A DNA stretch of 64,000 nt from Mesorhizobium sp. Pch-S (GCF_004136315.1 NZ_CP029562.1:3743501-3807500), one strand, 5' to 3'; counted from the stretch's first letter, positions 31,998 to 41,036 are shown. The notes: a model not told the origin generated them from the letters alone. Translations and numbers: made by a program.

Positions 31998-32945
31998 ATG
32001 ATGGATCGCGGGAAATACGCGGCACTGCTCGATCCGGAGTACTGGACCTACATCGACGCGGTCACCGCAAGGCATTTCCCGGCCGCCGACATGCCCGTCG
32101 AACAGGAACGTGCACTTTACGACGAGATGGCGGCCGTCTTTCATACCGGTCGCCCTGCCGGTGTCGAAACCGAGGATGACGCGATCACGTTGGCCGATCG
32201 TACCATCCCATTTCGCCGTTACCGGCCGGATGGCCGCTCGCCGCGGGCGGCCATCCTCTATTTCCACGGAGGCGGTTTTGTCTTCGGCGGGCTGGACAGC
32301 CACGACGATATCTGCGCCGACCTTTGTGATGAAACCAGCTTTGCCGTGATCTCCATAGATTACCGTCTGGCACCGGAACATCTGCATCCTGCTGCCTTCG
32401 ATGACGCTGTCGCTGCTTTCGACTGGCTCGTGGCCGGGACCGAACTTCCGATCGTGCTGTGCGGAGAGAGTGCAGGCGGCAATCTGGCCGCCGCCGTTGC
32501 CCATGCCTCGCGCGAACGGCCACGACCGGCTATCGGCCAGGTCCTGATCTATCCGAGCCTTGGCGGCGATCCTTCGGCGGGGTCCTATGTCGAGCATGCC
32601 GAGGCGCCGCTGCTGTCATCGGCCGATCTCGCTGTCTACAGGCAGATACGCATCGGCCAGGCGCCAGGGCCAGACGACGCAACGCTGGAGCCGCTATCGG
32701 ACGGCGACTTTGCCGGATTGCCGCCGACGGTGATCGTGACAGCCGAATGTGATCCGTTGTCGTCGGATGGCGAGGCCTATCGCGACCGCATCCTCGCCGC
32801 CGGGGGAAGAGCGGCATGGCTCAACGAAAAACGCCTGACACACAGCTTCCTGCGGGCTCGCAAGCGCGTGCCGCGAGCAGGCGAGGCGATGGCAGATATC
32901 GTCACGGCGCTTGTGGCGTTGGGCAAGAGTCGCTGGCCATATTGA
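31998..32945 (+). CDS. Alpha/beta hydrolase (HSL-type esterase/kynurenine formamidase-like)
   Basis: 315 residues starting at tandem ATGs 31998/32001 after AAGGA; a longer frame reads into the isochorismatase gene. Hormone-sensitive-lipase features: oxyanion HGGGFVFGG (about residues 90-98), nucleophile elbow GESAGGN, a late Asp (AECDPLSSDGEAY) and His in THSFLRAR. Relatives hydrolyse short acyl esters or N-formylkynurenine. Third enzyme of the GlxA-associated run, suggesting sequential hydrolysis of an imported compound. Confidence 0.82.
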   Translation: MMDRGKYAALLDPEYWTYIDAVTARHFPAADMPVEQERALYDEMAAVFHTGRPAGVETEDDAITLADRTIPFRRYRPDGRSPRAAILYFHGGGFVFGGLDSHDDICADLCDETSFAVISIDYRLAPEHLHPAAFDDAVAAFDWLVAGTELPIVLCGESAGGNLAAAVAHASRERPRPAIGQVLIYPSLGGDPSAGSYVEHAEAPLLSSADLAVYRQIRIGQAPGPDDATLEPLSDGDFAGLPPTVIVTAECDPLSSDGEAYRDRILAAGGRAAWLNEKRLTHSFLRARKRVPRAGEAMADIVTALVALGKSRWPY

Positions 32946-33126
32946 TCGGCTTGCATTGCCTGGTGTCGGCCATAGGCCAGTGCAGCAAAAGGGTGCGGAA
33001 CAGCGCACAAGATTTACGGGAAACGGAACATTCCCGATTCCACTCCGGACTTATCCTTCACCCCTACCAAGAACGCCCGGCAATCGTCAAAGCCGTGAAC
33101 AAGCCGGGGTCAGGCAGGGGAGAGCC

Positions 33127-34767
33127 ATGATCAAGCTGATGTTGACCGACCGGCCGCTGCATCCGCGCGCCGAACCGATGGCGCATGACTTCAGGAAAGG
33201 CGGGATGAACCGGCGCGAATATCTCGCCGCGATGGCCGCGCTCGGGGTGAGTGCGGCCGGCGCTTTTGCGCTTGGCGGGATCGTGCCGACACCCGCCCGC
33301 GCCGAAGAGCCGAAGAAAGGCGGCGTGCTCAAGGTCGCCATGAACGTCAAGGGTTTCAAGGACCCGCGTACTTTCGACGGCGTCGAGATGTCGAATGTCG
33401 CGCGCCACTGCAACGAATATCTGGTGCGCTGGAACCGCGACTTCAGCTTTGAACCCTGGCTGCTGGAAGCCTGGGAGATGAGTGACGATGCCAGGACGCT
33501 GACGCTGAAGGTGCGCAAGGGCATCACCTGGTCGAATGGCGATGCCTTCAGTGCCGAGGATGTCGTCCACAACCTGACCCGTTGGTGCGAGGCTGACGTT
33601 CCCGGAAATTCGCTGGCCGCGCGGATGGGCGCATTGGTCGACGCCAATTCCAAGAAGGCTGTCGCAGGTGGCATCGAGCGTGTGGACGACCACACCATCC
33701 GTCTCAACCTGCCGAAACCGGACATTTCGTTGATTGCCGGCATGGCCGACTACCCGGCGCTGATCATGCACCGCTCCTACCAGGGCGACGGCGATCCCAA
33801 AAAGGCCCTGGCCATCACCACCGGACCGTTCGAACTGGTGAACTGGGACGCCGAAACCGGCGCCGAGGTCAAGCGCAAGGAGAAATGGTGGAAAGGCGAA
33901 GTCCATCTCGATGGCATCAGGTGGATCGACTATGGTTCCGACCCGAGCCCGATGCTGTCAGCCTTCGAATCCGGTGAGATCGACACCAACCACGAGACTT
34001 CGGCCGATATCCTGTCCCAGACCGAGGCGATCGGGCTCGGTCAGTCCGAGATCGCGACCGGCTCGACGATCGTGGCGCGTTTCAACGTCAACAGTGCTCC
34101 TTATGACGATGTCAGGGTAAGGCGCGCGGCACAGCTCGCGGTGGACAACAGTGCGGTGCTCAAGATAGCGCTCGATGATCGTGGCAAGCCAGCCGACAAC
34201 CATCATGTCGGACCGATGCATCCCGAATATGCCGATGTCGGTCCTGCGGTGCGCAAGGTTGATGAGGCCAAGGCTCTGTTGAAGGAAGCCGGCAAGGTCG
34301 ACCATGAGTTCGACCTGATCTCCGTCGACGTCGAATGGCAGAAGTCGTCAGCCGATGCGATCGCGGCACAGATGCGCGAAGCCGGTCTCAAGGTGAAACG
34401 GACGGTGCTACCTGCCGCAACCTTCTGGAACGACTGGAGCAAGTATCCTTTTTCATGCACGGAATGGCTGGGGCGGCCGCTGGGAGTGCAGGTGCTTGCG
34501 CTTGCCTATCGGTCAGGCGCCGCCTGGAACGAAAGCGCATACTCCAGCAAGGAATTCGACGAACTGCTCGATAAGGCGCTGGCGATGCCGGAAGCCAAGC
34601 AGCGGCAGGAGGTCATGGGCAAGATCGAACAGAATCTGCGCGATGCCGGCGTCATCATTCAGCCGTACTGGCGCTCGGTCTTCCGCAGTTTCCGCAACGG
34701 CGTGCACAATTGCGAGCAGCACCAGGCACTCGAGCAGCATTTCGAGAAGGTATGGCTGGAAGGGTGA
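33127..34767 (+). CDS. ABC transporter substrate-binding protein, peptide/nickel (SBP family 5) type, Tat-exported
   Basis: 546 residues from ATG 33127 (GGGGAG upstream); ATG 33178 or 33205 would give a shorter leader. The leader holds a twin-arginine motif in MNRREYLAAMAALGVSAAGA, so Tat export to the periplasm is likely. Mature part: KKGGVLKVAMNVKGFKDPRT, SFEPWLLEAWEMSDDARTLT, VRKGITWSNGDAFSAEDVVH, the family 5 signature. No permease or ATPase genes follow, so it must use a channel encoded elsewhere or be a relic. It probably delivers the compound processed by the three upstream hydrolases. Confidence 0.85.
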   Translation: MIKLMLTDRPLHPRAEPMAHDFRKGGMNRREYLAAMAALGVSAAGAFALGGIVPTPARAEEPKKGGVLKVAMNVKGFKDPRTFDGVEMSNVARHCNEYLVRWNRDFSFEPWLLEAWEMSDDARTLTLKVRKGITWSNGDAFSAEDVVHNLTRWCEADVPGNSLAARMGALVDANSKKAVAGGIERVDDHTIRLNLPKPDISLIAGMADYPALIMHRSYQGDGDPKKALAITTGPFELVNWDAETGAEVKRKEKWWKGEVHLDGIRWIDYGSDPSPMLSAFESGEIDTNHETSADILSQTEAIGLGQSEIATGSTIVARFNVNSAPYDDVRVRRAAQLAVDNSAVLKIALDDRGKPADNHHVGPMHPEYADVGPAVRKVDEAKALLKEAGKVDHEFDLISVDVEWQKSSADAIAAQMREAGLKVKRTVLPAATFWNDWSKYPFSCTEWLGRPLGVQVLALAYRSGAAWNESAYSSKEFDELLDKALAMPEAKQRQEVMGKIEQNLRDAGVIIQPYWRSVFRSFRNGVHNCEQHQALEQHFEKVWLEG

Positions 34768-34902
34768 GCGGCTGCAGAGGGCCAGCGTGATCTGTCACAA
34801 AACCCCACAAAACATGGTGTAGGAGCGCTGCGCGGAAATCGTTCCTGCAGATGGGTATAACGCTGAAAGGCGATTTTCCCGATCTGGACCAACAAGGGAG
34901 CG

Positions 34903-36168
34903 ATGAACGCCCTAAAGCCGCCAAGGTTGGCGGCGCATGGGGTGTGCCGTGCATATTTGTGCGCGCTTGGGGTTTTGGGGGTTATCGTGCATTCGTTGAA
35001 AGCGCTCTACGAGCGCAGCGGGTTCGTGCTGTGGTTTCTGACCATCGTAACGGCGGTCTGTCTGGCAGCTCTCAAACCGCTGTCACACTCGGTGTTACCA
35101 GCCTATGAATTCGGCACCGCGATGTTCCACGCGGGACGCCCGCTCTACGACCTCAACAGCGCAATGGGCTATCTGTACACGCCCGCCTTCGCCGCGCTCT
35201 ACAGTCCATTCGCCTGGCTCGGGTCCGAGCTGGGGGGAATCCTGTGGCGGCTTCTCGGCGTAGGTCTGCTCACTTTTGCGATCGTCAAGCAGGCTCGCGT
35301 CTTCGATAAGGTCAGAGCCGAGCACATCGCGTCGCTGGCGTTTTTCCTGGCCATCCCGCTGTCGCTCGGTGCCATCCGCAACGGACAGGCAACGGTGCTG
35401 CTGACGGCAGCCTGCTGGCTGTTGACCTTGTCTGCCATGGACAATCGTCGCGCCGAAACGATGTTCTGGGCGTCCGTGGCTCTGATTGCCAAGCCGACTG
35501 CGATCGTCATGGTCTTGCTGGTCGGAGCCATCAGACTGCGGCTCATCCCTTTCCTGTTGCTCGCGATCGGTCTGGTTTTCGCCATCCCTTATGCATTTGC
35601 TCCGGCAGACTATGTGAGCGCACAGCATGCCGAATTCTTCCGGCTGCTCACATCGATGGGGGCAAACCGGTCAGGTGCCTTCGAAGCGGCTGACTTTACC
35701 GGGCTTTTCGCGGCATTGGATGTTTCCGTTCCAGCCAGCGTGACCATCGTCCTGCGTTTGGCCGTGGCGGCTGCCGTGCTGCTTGCCTCGCTCTGGCTGG
35801 ACAGGAAAAACGATCGCCAGTTGAGCGCGTTCGCCATCTTCCTGCTGGCGGCCTACTACATGACGGTTTTCAACCCCAGGGTCGAATCCAACACCTATGT
35901 CATGCTCGTCGCGCCGGCCGCGCTTGCCATTTCCCTCATGAGAACCCGGGACGAGGGCTGGAACCTGCCACTGATCCTGGGAGCCGTCGTCTTCATCTGT
36001 GGATGGACCGGGATCGACCGCAGTCTTCACGCAGCCCTGAATCCCTGGTTCAAGCCGTTGGCCATGACGCTGGTTCTCGTCCCGGTCCTCCACTGGCTTT
36101 ACCGGCAGGTGACGACCGGCGCAGATCAGCGGCTGTCGGTGGCGGCGTCGCGAGCCAGCACGGGGTAG
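34903..36168 (+). CDS. Glycosyltransferase family 87 membrane protein, orphan paralogue
   Basis: 421 residues, about ten hydrophobic helices. It shares long blocks with the protein at 6806: PLYDLNSAMGYLYTPAFAAL, IRNGQATVLLTAACWLLTLS, FAIPYAFAPADYV and FNPRVESNTYVML. So it is a GT-C-fold, lipid-linked-sugar-dependent transferase. Unlike its paralogue it has no GT2, deacetylase or GtrA partner and stands between a binding-protein gene and a convergent DUF1127 gene. It may use the same lipid-linked donor on a different acceptor; this is inference. Confidence 0.8.
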   Translation: MNALKPPRLAAHGVCRAYLCALGVLGVIVHSLKALYERSGFVLWFLTIVTAVCLAALKPLSHSVLPAYEFGTAMFHAGRPLYDLNSAMGYLYTPAFAALYSPFAWLGSELGGILWRLLGVGLLTFAIVKQARVFDKVRAEHIASLAFFLAIPLSLGAIRNGQATVLLTAACWLLTLSAMDNRRAETMFWASVALIAKPTAIVMVLLVGAIRLRLIPFLLLAIGLVFAIPYAFAPADYVSAQHAEFFRLLTSMGANRSGAFEAADFTGLFAALDVSVPASVTIVLRLAVAAAVLLASLWLDRKNDRQLSAFAIFLLAAYYMTVFNPRVESNTYVMLVAPAALAISLMRTRDEGWNLPLILGAVVFICGWTGIDRSLHAALNPWFKPLAMTLVLVPVLHWLYRQVTTGADQRLSVAASRASTG

Positions 36169-36176
36169 CGGCACAG

Positions 36177-36425
36177 CTATCGCTGCCAGAAGGGCAGTTT
36201 GGCGACCTCGTCCTCGACCTGTTCTTTCGTGAGACCCAGATCGTCGATCAGGTGAGGGTTGTCTCTCGCCAGTCGCTTGAGTTCCCAGCGAAAGCGGGTG
36301 CGTTGCTGCCAGGCCGTGATGTTGTCGAACAGGTTCAACGGACTGTAGCGCCGGTGTGACGCCTGCTTGGCTGATGGTCCTGATCGCCCTGCTGGCGAAG
36401 GGCTGACGCAAAGTGAGTCGTTCAT
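36177..36425 (-). CDS. DUF1127 domain-containing small protein
   Basis: 82 residues. The second ATG is chosen because GGAGG lies five to seven bases upstream of it. The C-terminal segment WELKRLARDNPHLIDDLGLT with KEQVEDEVAKLPFWQR is the DUF1127 (YjiS-like) motif: a basic, RNA-binding-like helix followed by an acidic helix. In rhizobia and Agrobacterium such small proteins affect phosphate and carbon metabolism and small-RNA turnover. It is convergent with the GT87 gene, with only eight bases between the two stop codons. Confidence 0.8.
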   Translation of the reverse strand: MNDSLCVSPSPAGRSGPSAKQASHRRYSPLNLFDNITAWQQRTRFRWELKRLARDNPHLIDDLGLTKEQVEDEVAKLPFWQR

Positions 36426-36635
36426 GACAACCTCCATATCGGCTGGAGGGCCAGGCCCTCGTTTGGAAATGAGGTTGAATTCTGCCGGACGCAGCCGGCG
36501 TCGTAATTAAGGCTGCCCAAATAGTTCTCAAAACTTCCAAATGGGCTAGGTTTGCAATCCCAAGGGGTCTGAACAGGGTCTCGCCAACCTGCTCGCTCCT
36601 GAATTCAGCGAAACCATCATCGCAACGGTCAAGAC

Positions 36636-37547
36636 ATGCCAACTTCCCCAGCCTTTCTCGACTTTCCCAGTCACCTTGCCGATGGCCACGTACCCCGTGC
36701 CGTCATCTTCGGAGCTGGGTATGGCAGCACCTATCCCGGCGAGGACAGCAGCGGTTACGTTGCGGCTGCCAATGCGATCCGCGCGGCCAGCCAGGATGAC
36801 GCTGGGCTCGTCGAACACTGGGACTTCGATCTTGGCGGTCCGCTGTTCGGTGGTGGATCAGTCTCCTGCACCGATATCGGCGACATTGCGACCACCATGC
36901 ACGACAATGCCGGCAACCGGGCCGGGATCGAAGCGAAGACCCGTGAGATCCTGGCGCTGCAGGCTGTGCCGATCCTGCTCGGCGGTGACGATTCCGTGGT
37001 TATCCCGTTCCTTGCCGGTTTTGCTGAGCATGGGCCGGTCTGGATCCTGCAGATCGACGCCCATATCGACTGGCGGGACGAAGTGCATGGCGAGCGCTTC
37101 GGCTACTCGAGCCCGATGCGCCGGGCGAGCGAGATGCCACACGTCGCAGGCATGGTGCAGGTCGGCCTGCGCAGCGTCGGCAGTGGAAGGCGGTCTGAAA
37201 TCGAAGCGGCTCAACACTATGGCAGCCGCTTTATCACCGCCCGCGAAGTGCACGCCATCGGCGTCGATGCCGCTCTTCGGCATATTCCCGAGGGTGTGCG
37301 AGTCGTCGTCACCCTCGATTGCGACGGCCTCGATCCCGGCATCATGCCGGGTGTGGCGGCACGCACACCCGGAGGCCTCACCTATACACAGGTGATCGAC
37401 CTGATCGCGGGCGTCTCCCGGCGGGCCAGGATCGTCGGGTTCGATCTTGTCGAGTTCTATCCTCCGGCCGACATAGGCGGCCTCACGGCGCAGACCGCGT
37501 CACGGCTTCTGGTGAATGCGATCGGTGCCATTGTCAGGCAGGCGTGA
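36636..37547 (+). CDS. Ureohydrolase (agmatinase/arginase/guanidinobutyrase family)
   Basis: 303 residues. The dinuclear-manganese site is mostly present: DAHIDW (D141, H143, D145) and TLDCDGLDPGIMPGV (D228, D230). The first ligand, His in the usual GGDHS, is replaced: the sequence reads LLGGDDSVV with Asp at 119. Other agmatinase-like marks are VLFGAGYG-type N-terminus (VIFGAGYGSTYPG) and QVGLRSVGSG. It would cleave a guanidino compound to urea and an amine in the cytoplasm. The substrate is uncertain because of the ligand change. It is a single gene with about 210 bases upstream to the divergent DUF1127 start. Confidence 0.82.
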   Translation: MPTSPAFLDFPSHLADGHVPRAVIFGAGYGSTYPGEDSSGYVAAANAIRAASQDDAGLVEHWDFDLGGPLFGGGSVSCTDIGDIATTMHDNAGNRAGIEAKTREILALQAVPILLGGDDSVVIPFLAGFAEHGPVWILQIDAHIDWRDEVHGERFGYSSPMRRASEMPHVAGMVQVGLRSVGSGRRSEIEAAQHYGSRFITAREVHAIGVDAALRHIPEGVRVVVTLDCDGLDPGIMPGVAARTPGGLTYTQVIDLIAGVSRRARIVGFDLVEFYPPADIGGLTAQTASRLLVNAIGAIVRQA

Positions 37548-37578
37548 TCAGGCCTTCACCCGCAGTGGAATCCGTCGA

Positions 37579-38235
37579 TCAGGATTTCTGCCCAAGGCGG
37601 GGCTCCGTTCCTGACAGCAGCCGGCGAATGTTGGCACTGTGGCGCAAGATGACGTAGACGCCGCCTGCGATCACCAGCAGCCGGTAGGCCAGGGGCTGTT
37701 CCAGGAGGAAGACGAGCGCGATGGCGGTCACGGCCGCAAGCATCGAGCTCAATGAAACGATCCTAGACACTGCCAGCGAAACCCCAAAAACCGCTGCGGC
37801 TGCCAAGCCTGCGGGCCAGGACATCGCCAGCAACACGCCGAGCCCCGTCGCAGCCGACTTGCCGCCGGTGAAATTCAGCCAGATCGACCGGCCATGCCCC
37901 AGCAGCGCGGCGAGCCCGGCAAGGCAGACAAGCCAGGGTTCCCATGTCTGCAGGTCAGCCACCGGCATCGTGCCTTGCGGCATTGAAGAGGGCCAAAGGG
38001 AAAACCAGCGGGCGAAAGCGACTGCTGCCACGCCCTTCAAGACATCGACCAGGAGAACCGCCAGCGCCGCCCCTTTTCCGATCGTTCGAAGTACGTTCGT
38101 TGCCCAGGTGGATCGCGACCCGTGTTGCCGGATGTCGATGCCTTTCAGCCATTTGCCGGCCAGATAGCCCGAGGGTATCGAGCCGAGAAGATAGGCCACC
38201 GCCAACACGGCGATGTTCGCAGCCCAGAAAACCAT
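37579..38235 (-). CDS. PlsY-like glycerol-3-phosphate acyltransferase
   Basis: 218 residues from the ATG with GAGG eight bases upstream; a long upstream extension is not membrane-like and is rejected. Five hydrophobic helices and the PlsY hallmarks: YLLGSIPSGYLAGKWLKGID, a variant motif 1 HGSRSTWATNVLRTIGKGAA (usual form GSGNxGATNxxR), and motif 2 GHGRSIWLNFTGGKSAATGL. It would acylate glycerol-3-phosphate from acyl-phosphate in the inner membrane. The motif changes suggest a second, cyanobacterial-like PlsY rather than the housekeeping copy. Confidence 0.78.
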   Translation of the reverse strand: MVFWAANIAVLAVAYLLGSIPSGYLAGKWLKGIDIRQHGSRSTWATNVLRTIGKGAALAVLLVDVLKGVAAVAFARWFSLWPSSMPQGTMPVADLQTWEPWLVCLAGLAALLGHGRSIWLNFTGGKSAATGLGVLLAMSWPAGLAAAAVFGVSLAVSRIVSLSSMLAAVTAIALVFLLEQPLAYRLLVIAGGVYVILRHSANIRRLLSGTEPRLGQKS

Positions 38236-38381
38236 GACAGTTACCTCGATCTTCTGGCGGGGATCGTCTGGAAGATCGCCGCCATTGTCCGTCGAATACG
38301 AGTTATACCGGGCTGCATTGCGTCGACAGGAATTTTTCCATCGGGTGAGTTGGTCGCGGAGGCCGGATCGACCTGCCCCGG

Positions 38382-38416
38382 TGTCCTGGTTTCCTATGAG
38401 CCGGAAAGGCTCTAAG
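38382..38416. repeat. Possible degenerate RIME-like repeat
   Basis: GTGTCCTGGTTTCCTATGAG followed by CCGGAAAGGCTCTAAGG parallels the module 1 copies at 3280 and 29932 but with several changes. As in those, its right end lies just before a start codon (ATG 38425). Confidence 0.35.
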
Positions 38417-38424
38417 GATGCGCC

Positions 38425-39936
38425 ATGCAAGGATCGCGCTTTGCCTTTGGCCCGTTCTTACTTGACCCGGATGCGGGAACGCTGACGCGGAACGATGTCC
38501 CTGTGGCAACGGGTTATCGCGGACTGAGGCTGCTCGCGGCTCTTGTGGGCCGGGCAGGCGAAATCCTCGGCAAGGCCGAGCTGATGGATGCGGCCTGGCC
38601 GGGCATGGCCGTCGAGGAAGGCAATCTGACGGTGCAGATTGCGCAACTCAGGAAGCTGCTTGGTCCGGCCGCTGATGGCAGCGGTGAATGGATCGCGACT
38701 GTGCCGCGCGTAGGCTATCGCTTTGCAGGCAGCGTCGAAAAACGCGATAGTGTGCAGCGAAAGCCTTTGCCGCTGCCTGGAAAGCCCTCCATCGCGGTGC
38801 TGCCCTTTGTCAACGTCAGCAATGATCCGGAACAGGAATCGTTCGCGGATGGGCTGACCGAGGATCTCATCACCGACCTTTCCAGGATTCCTGGGTTGTT
38901 CGTCATCGCGCGCAATTCGGCCTTCTCCTACAAGGGAAAGGCGACAGATGTGCGCACCATCGCGCAAGACCTCGGCGTGCGTTACCTGCTGGAGGGCAGT
39001 GCGCGCCGCGCCGCCGGGCATGTTCGCATCAACGCCCAACTGGTCGACGCGGCGAGCGGCGAACATCTTTGGGCGGAACGCTTCGACCGTGGGCTCGAAG
39101 ACATCTTCGCCGTTCAGGACGAGGTGACAGCCAGGATCGTCGAGGCGCTGCTCGGCCGGCTGCGCGCCTCGACACCGCGCAATCGGCCCAGGAATCTCGA
39201 AGCCTACGACCTCTGCGTCAGGGCCCGCAGGCTGATGGACGATTCGCCACAGACGGCGCGGGAGGCGCATTTGATGCTGACGCGGGCGGTTTCGCTCGAT
39301 CCCGATTATGCCGAACCCTATCGCTGGCTTGCCATGAACCGCTGGATGGGATGGGTGCATTGGGGCGGACCGACCGAAGATGACCGCAAAATTGCCCTGG
39401 AACTGGCGCGCAAGGCCGTGACGATCGATCCGAACGATGCCGGTTGCCGCTGGGTGCTGGGCTATCTGCTGACCTATGAACGCAGTTTCGCGGAAGCGGA
39501 CGCGGAATTCGCCAGGGCGATCGAGCTTGATCCCAACGAGGCCGATGCCTGGGCGGCGTTGTCCGACGTCGCGGTTTTGGCCGGGTGGATCGACGAAGGG
39601 CTCGAGCACATCCGCAAGGCGTTTAGGCTGAATCCGTACCCAGCCAGTTGGTATTATTCGACGCTCGGCCAGGCGCAATATGCCTGCCGTGACTATGAGG
39701 CTGCCGTCGAGACGCTGCGCAGGGATGAGACGTACCGCACGAGCTCGCGCCGTTTCTTGGCGGCAAGCCTGGCACAACTCGGCCGCCTCGACGAGGCGCG
39801 CGCCGAGGTCGAACTGTTTCTGGTCGGCAATCCCCATTTCACAACCAGCCACTGGGCCGCGACGGAGCCATTTCGCGACAGTGCGATGCTGGAGCATTTC
39901 GTCGAGGGATTTCGCAAAGCCGGTCTTCCGGAGTGA
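38425..39936 (+). CDS. Winged-helix (OmpR/CadC-type) DNA-binding protein with TolB-like and TPR domains
   Basis: 503 residues. N-terminal OmpR/PhoB-type winged helix (about 1-100: RFAFGPFLLDPDAGTLTRND, LLAALVGRAGEILGKAELMD, VQIAQLRKLLG, VPRVGYRFAG). Then a TolB-like segment (IAVLPFVNVSNDPEQESFAD, GLTEDLITDLSRIPGLFVIA) and several TPR units (about 265-480, for example AEADAEFARAIELDPNEADA). No transmembrane helix, unlike CadC, so a cytoplasmic regulator. Proteins of this design are common in rhizobia beside adenylate-cyclase-like genes; the signal and targets are unknown. Confidence 0.85.
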   Translation: MQGSRFAFGPFLLDPDAGTLTRNDVPVATGYRGLRLLAALVGRAGEILGKAELMDAAWPGMAVEEGNLTVQIAQLRKLLGPAADGSGEWIATVPRVGYRFAGSVEKRDSVQRKPLPLPGKPSIAVLPFVNVSNDPEQESFADGLTEDLITDLSRIPGLFVIARNSAFSYKGKATDVRTIAQDLGVRYLLEGSARRAAGHVRINAQLVDAASGEHLWAERFDRGLEDIFAVQDEVTARIVEALLGRLRASTPRNRPRNLEAYDLCVRARRLMDDSPQTAREAHLMLTRAVSLDPDYAEPYRWLAMNRWMGWVHWGGPTEDDRKIALELARKAVTIDPNDAGCRWVLGYLLTYERSFAEADAEFARAIELDPNEADAWAALSDVAVLAGWIDEGLEHIRKAFRLNPYPASWYYSTLGQAQYACRDYEAAVETLRRDETYRTSSRRFLAASLAQLGRLDEARAEVELFLVGNPHFTTSHWAATEPFRDSAMLEHFVEGFRKAGLPE

Positions 39937-39960
39937 CTGTCCGCAGCCGGATGTCGCGGA

Positions 39961-40335
39961 TCAGCGGTTGCCGTGGAATTGATCGGTTCCAGGCAAGGCA
40001 TGCAGCCAGGGTTCTCGCCGTGGTGTCCAGAGTTCATATTGCGGCACAAGGTCGGACGGCGCCTCATCGAGCGTGCCGGCCATGATCTCTGCCTCGGTGT
40101 CGCTGAGTGCAAACACCTGGCCGCCGCAGGTCGGGCAGAAGCTGCGGTCTTTATAGGCGGATGTCTGTCCTTCGCATCTGAATGCCGCCAGCGGCCAGAT
40201 TCCATAGAAAGTAAAAGCCGAGCCGCTGGTGCGTCTGCAATCGGTGCAATGGCAGAGGCCGACGCGCAGCGGATCGCCCGACACGGAGTAGCGAACCTTG
40301 CCGCACGCACAGCCGCCATGGCGTTCTGTGGTCAT
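39961..40335 (-). CDS. GFA family protein (glutathione-dependent formaldehyde-activating enzyme-like)
   Basis: 124 residues from the ATG with GGAG eight bases upstream. The zinc-binding cysteine pattern of the family is complete: HGGCACGKVRYSV, LCHCTDCRRTSGSAF and SFCPTCGGQVF. The reference enzyme condenses formaldehyde with glutathione, but most short members have no proven activity. Convergent with the winged-helix/TPR gene. Confidence 0.82.
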   Translation of the reverse strand: MTTERHGGCACGKVRYSVSGDPLRVGLCHCTDCRRTSGSAFTFYGIWPLAAFRCEGQTSAYKDRSFCPTCGGQVFALSDTEAEIMAGTLDEAPSDLVPQYELWTPRREPWLHALPGTDQFHGNR

Positions 40336-40566
40336 CGTTGCATCTCCAATCGATTCGCGACAATCCTTGCTGCGATGCCGCCTCTTGTCCATGAAGAGAG
40401 GTCTATTACAGTGGGGAAGGGGGAGAGATTGCTGTGGGCTGGCTTAGGCCGCTTCGATCTCTGTCTTCGTGCTTGGTCTCCGCGGTCTTGTCGTGATTTT
40501 TACTCGGCAAGCAGAAGCAAATTAGGCGCCCTTAGCCTTGGTGTAGATGGCGAAAAATCCTCACCA

Positions 40567-40851
40567 TCAGACAAGAACATACCTCCCATCCTGGTAGTCC
40601 AGGGTCTTGCCGACAAACCCCTCGGCATCTTCATACGGGCCGCAAAGGACGTACTCGTATCCGTTGTCGCTTCGTATGTTCTCAAGGATCTCTTGCCGTT
40701 CGGTCTCTCTGAACGCTCCGATCGAAACCTCGTACTTTTCCCAAAGAATCGCGGGGATCAGCTCCACCCCAGCAGCAGGTCTCAACTGTTCCATGTCGAT
40801 GACCAATCGCGCCCTTGCTGCGGCAGAGATTTTGATAGGAGATTTCAACAT
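40567..40851 (-). CDS. Hypothetical protein
   Basis: 94 residues beginning MLKSPIKISAAARARLVIDM and ending YEYVLCGPYEDAEGFVGKTL with DYQDGRYVLV. It looks like a small soluble protein, with balanced composition, acidic patches and no signal or membrane segment; I do not recognise a family. The upstream in-frame extension to 41205 reads like non-coding sequence. It lies in a poorly organised stretch between the GFA gene and tRNA-Val that looks like the remains of an insertion, so it may be cargo. The ribosome binding site is weak. Confidence 0.45.
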   Translation of the reverse strand: MLKSPIKISAAARARLVIDMEQLRPAAGVELIPAILWEKYEVSIGAFRETERQEILENIRSDNGYEYVLCGPYEDAEGFVGKTLDYQDGRYVLV

Positions 40852-41036
40852 CGAAACTGCCCCCTGGCCTTGGCACACGCATTCGGCGCTGCCGACGGTT
40901 GTCTGCCGGCAGGTTGGAATAGATCGCGCCGCACTCGTTGTAGACGTCAACCGATTCCTTGAGGGTGCATCCCTTGCGCTGACGATCTCGGTCAACAGGT
41001 GGGTTAGCGGTCGATCGCCGCCTACCCCCAGCACCT

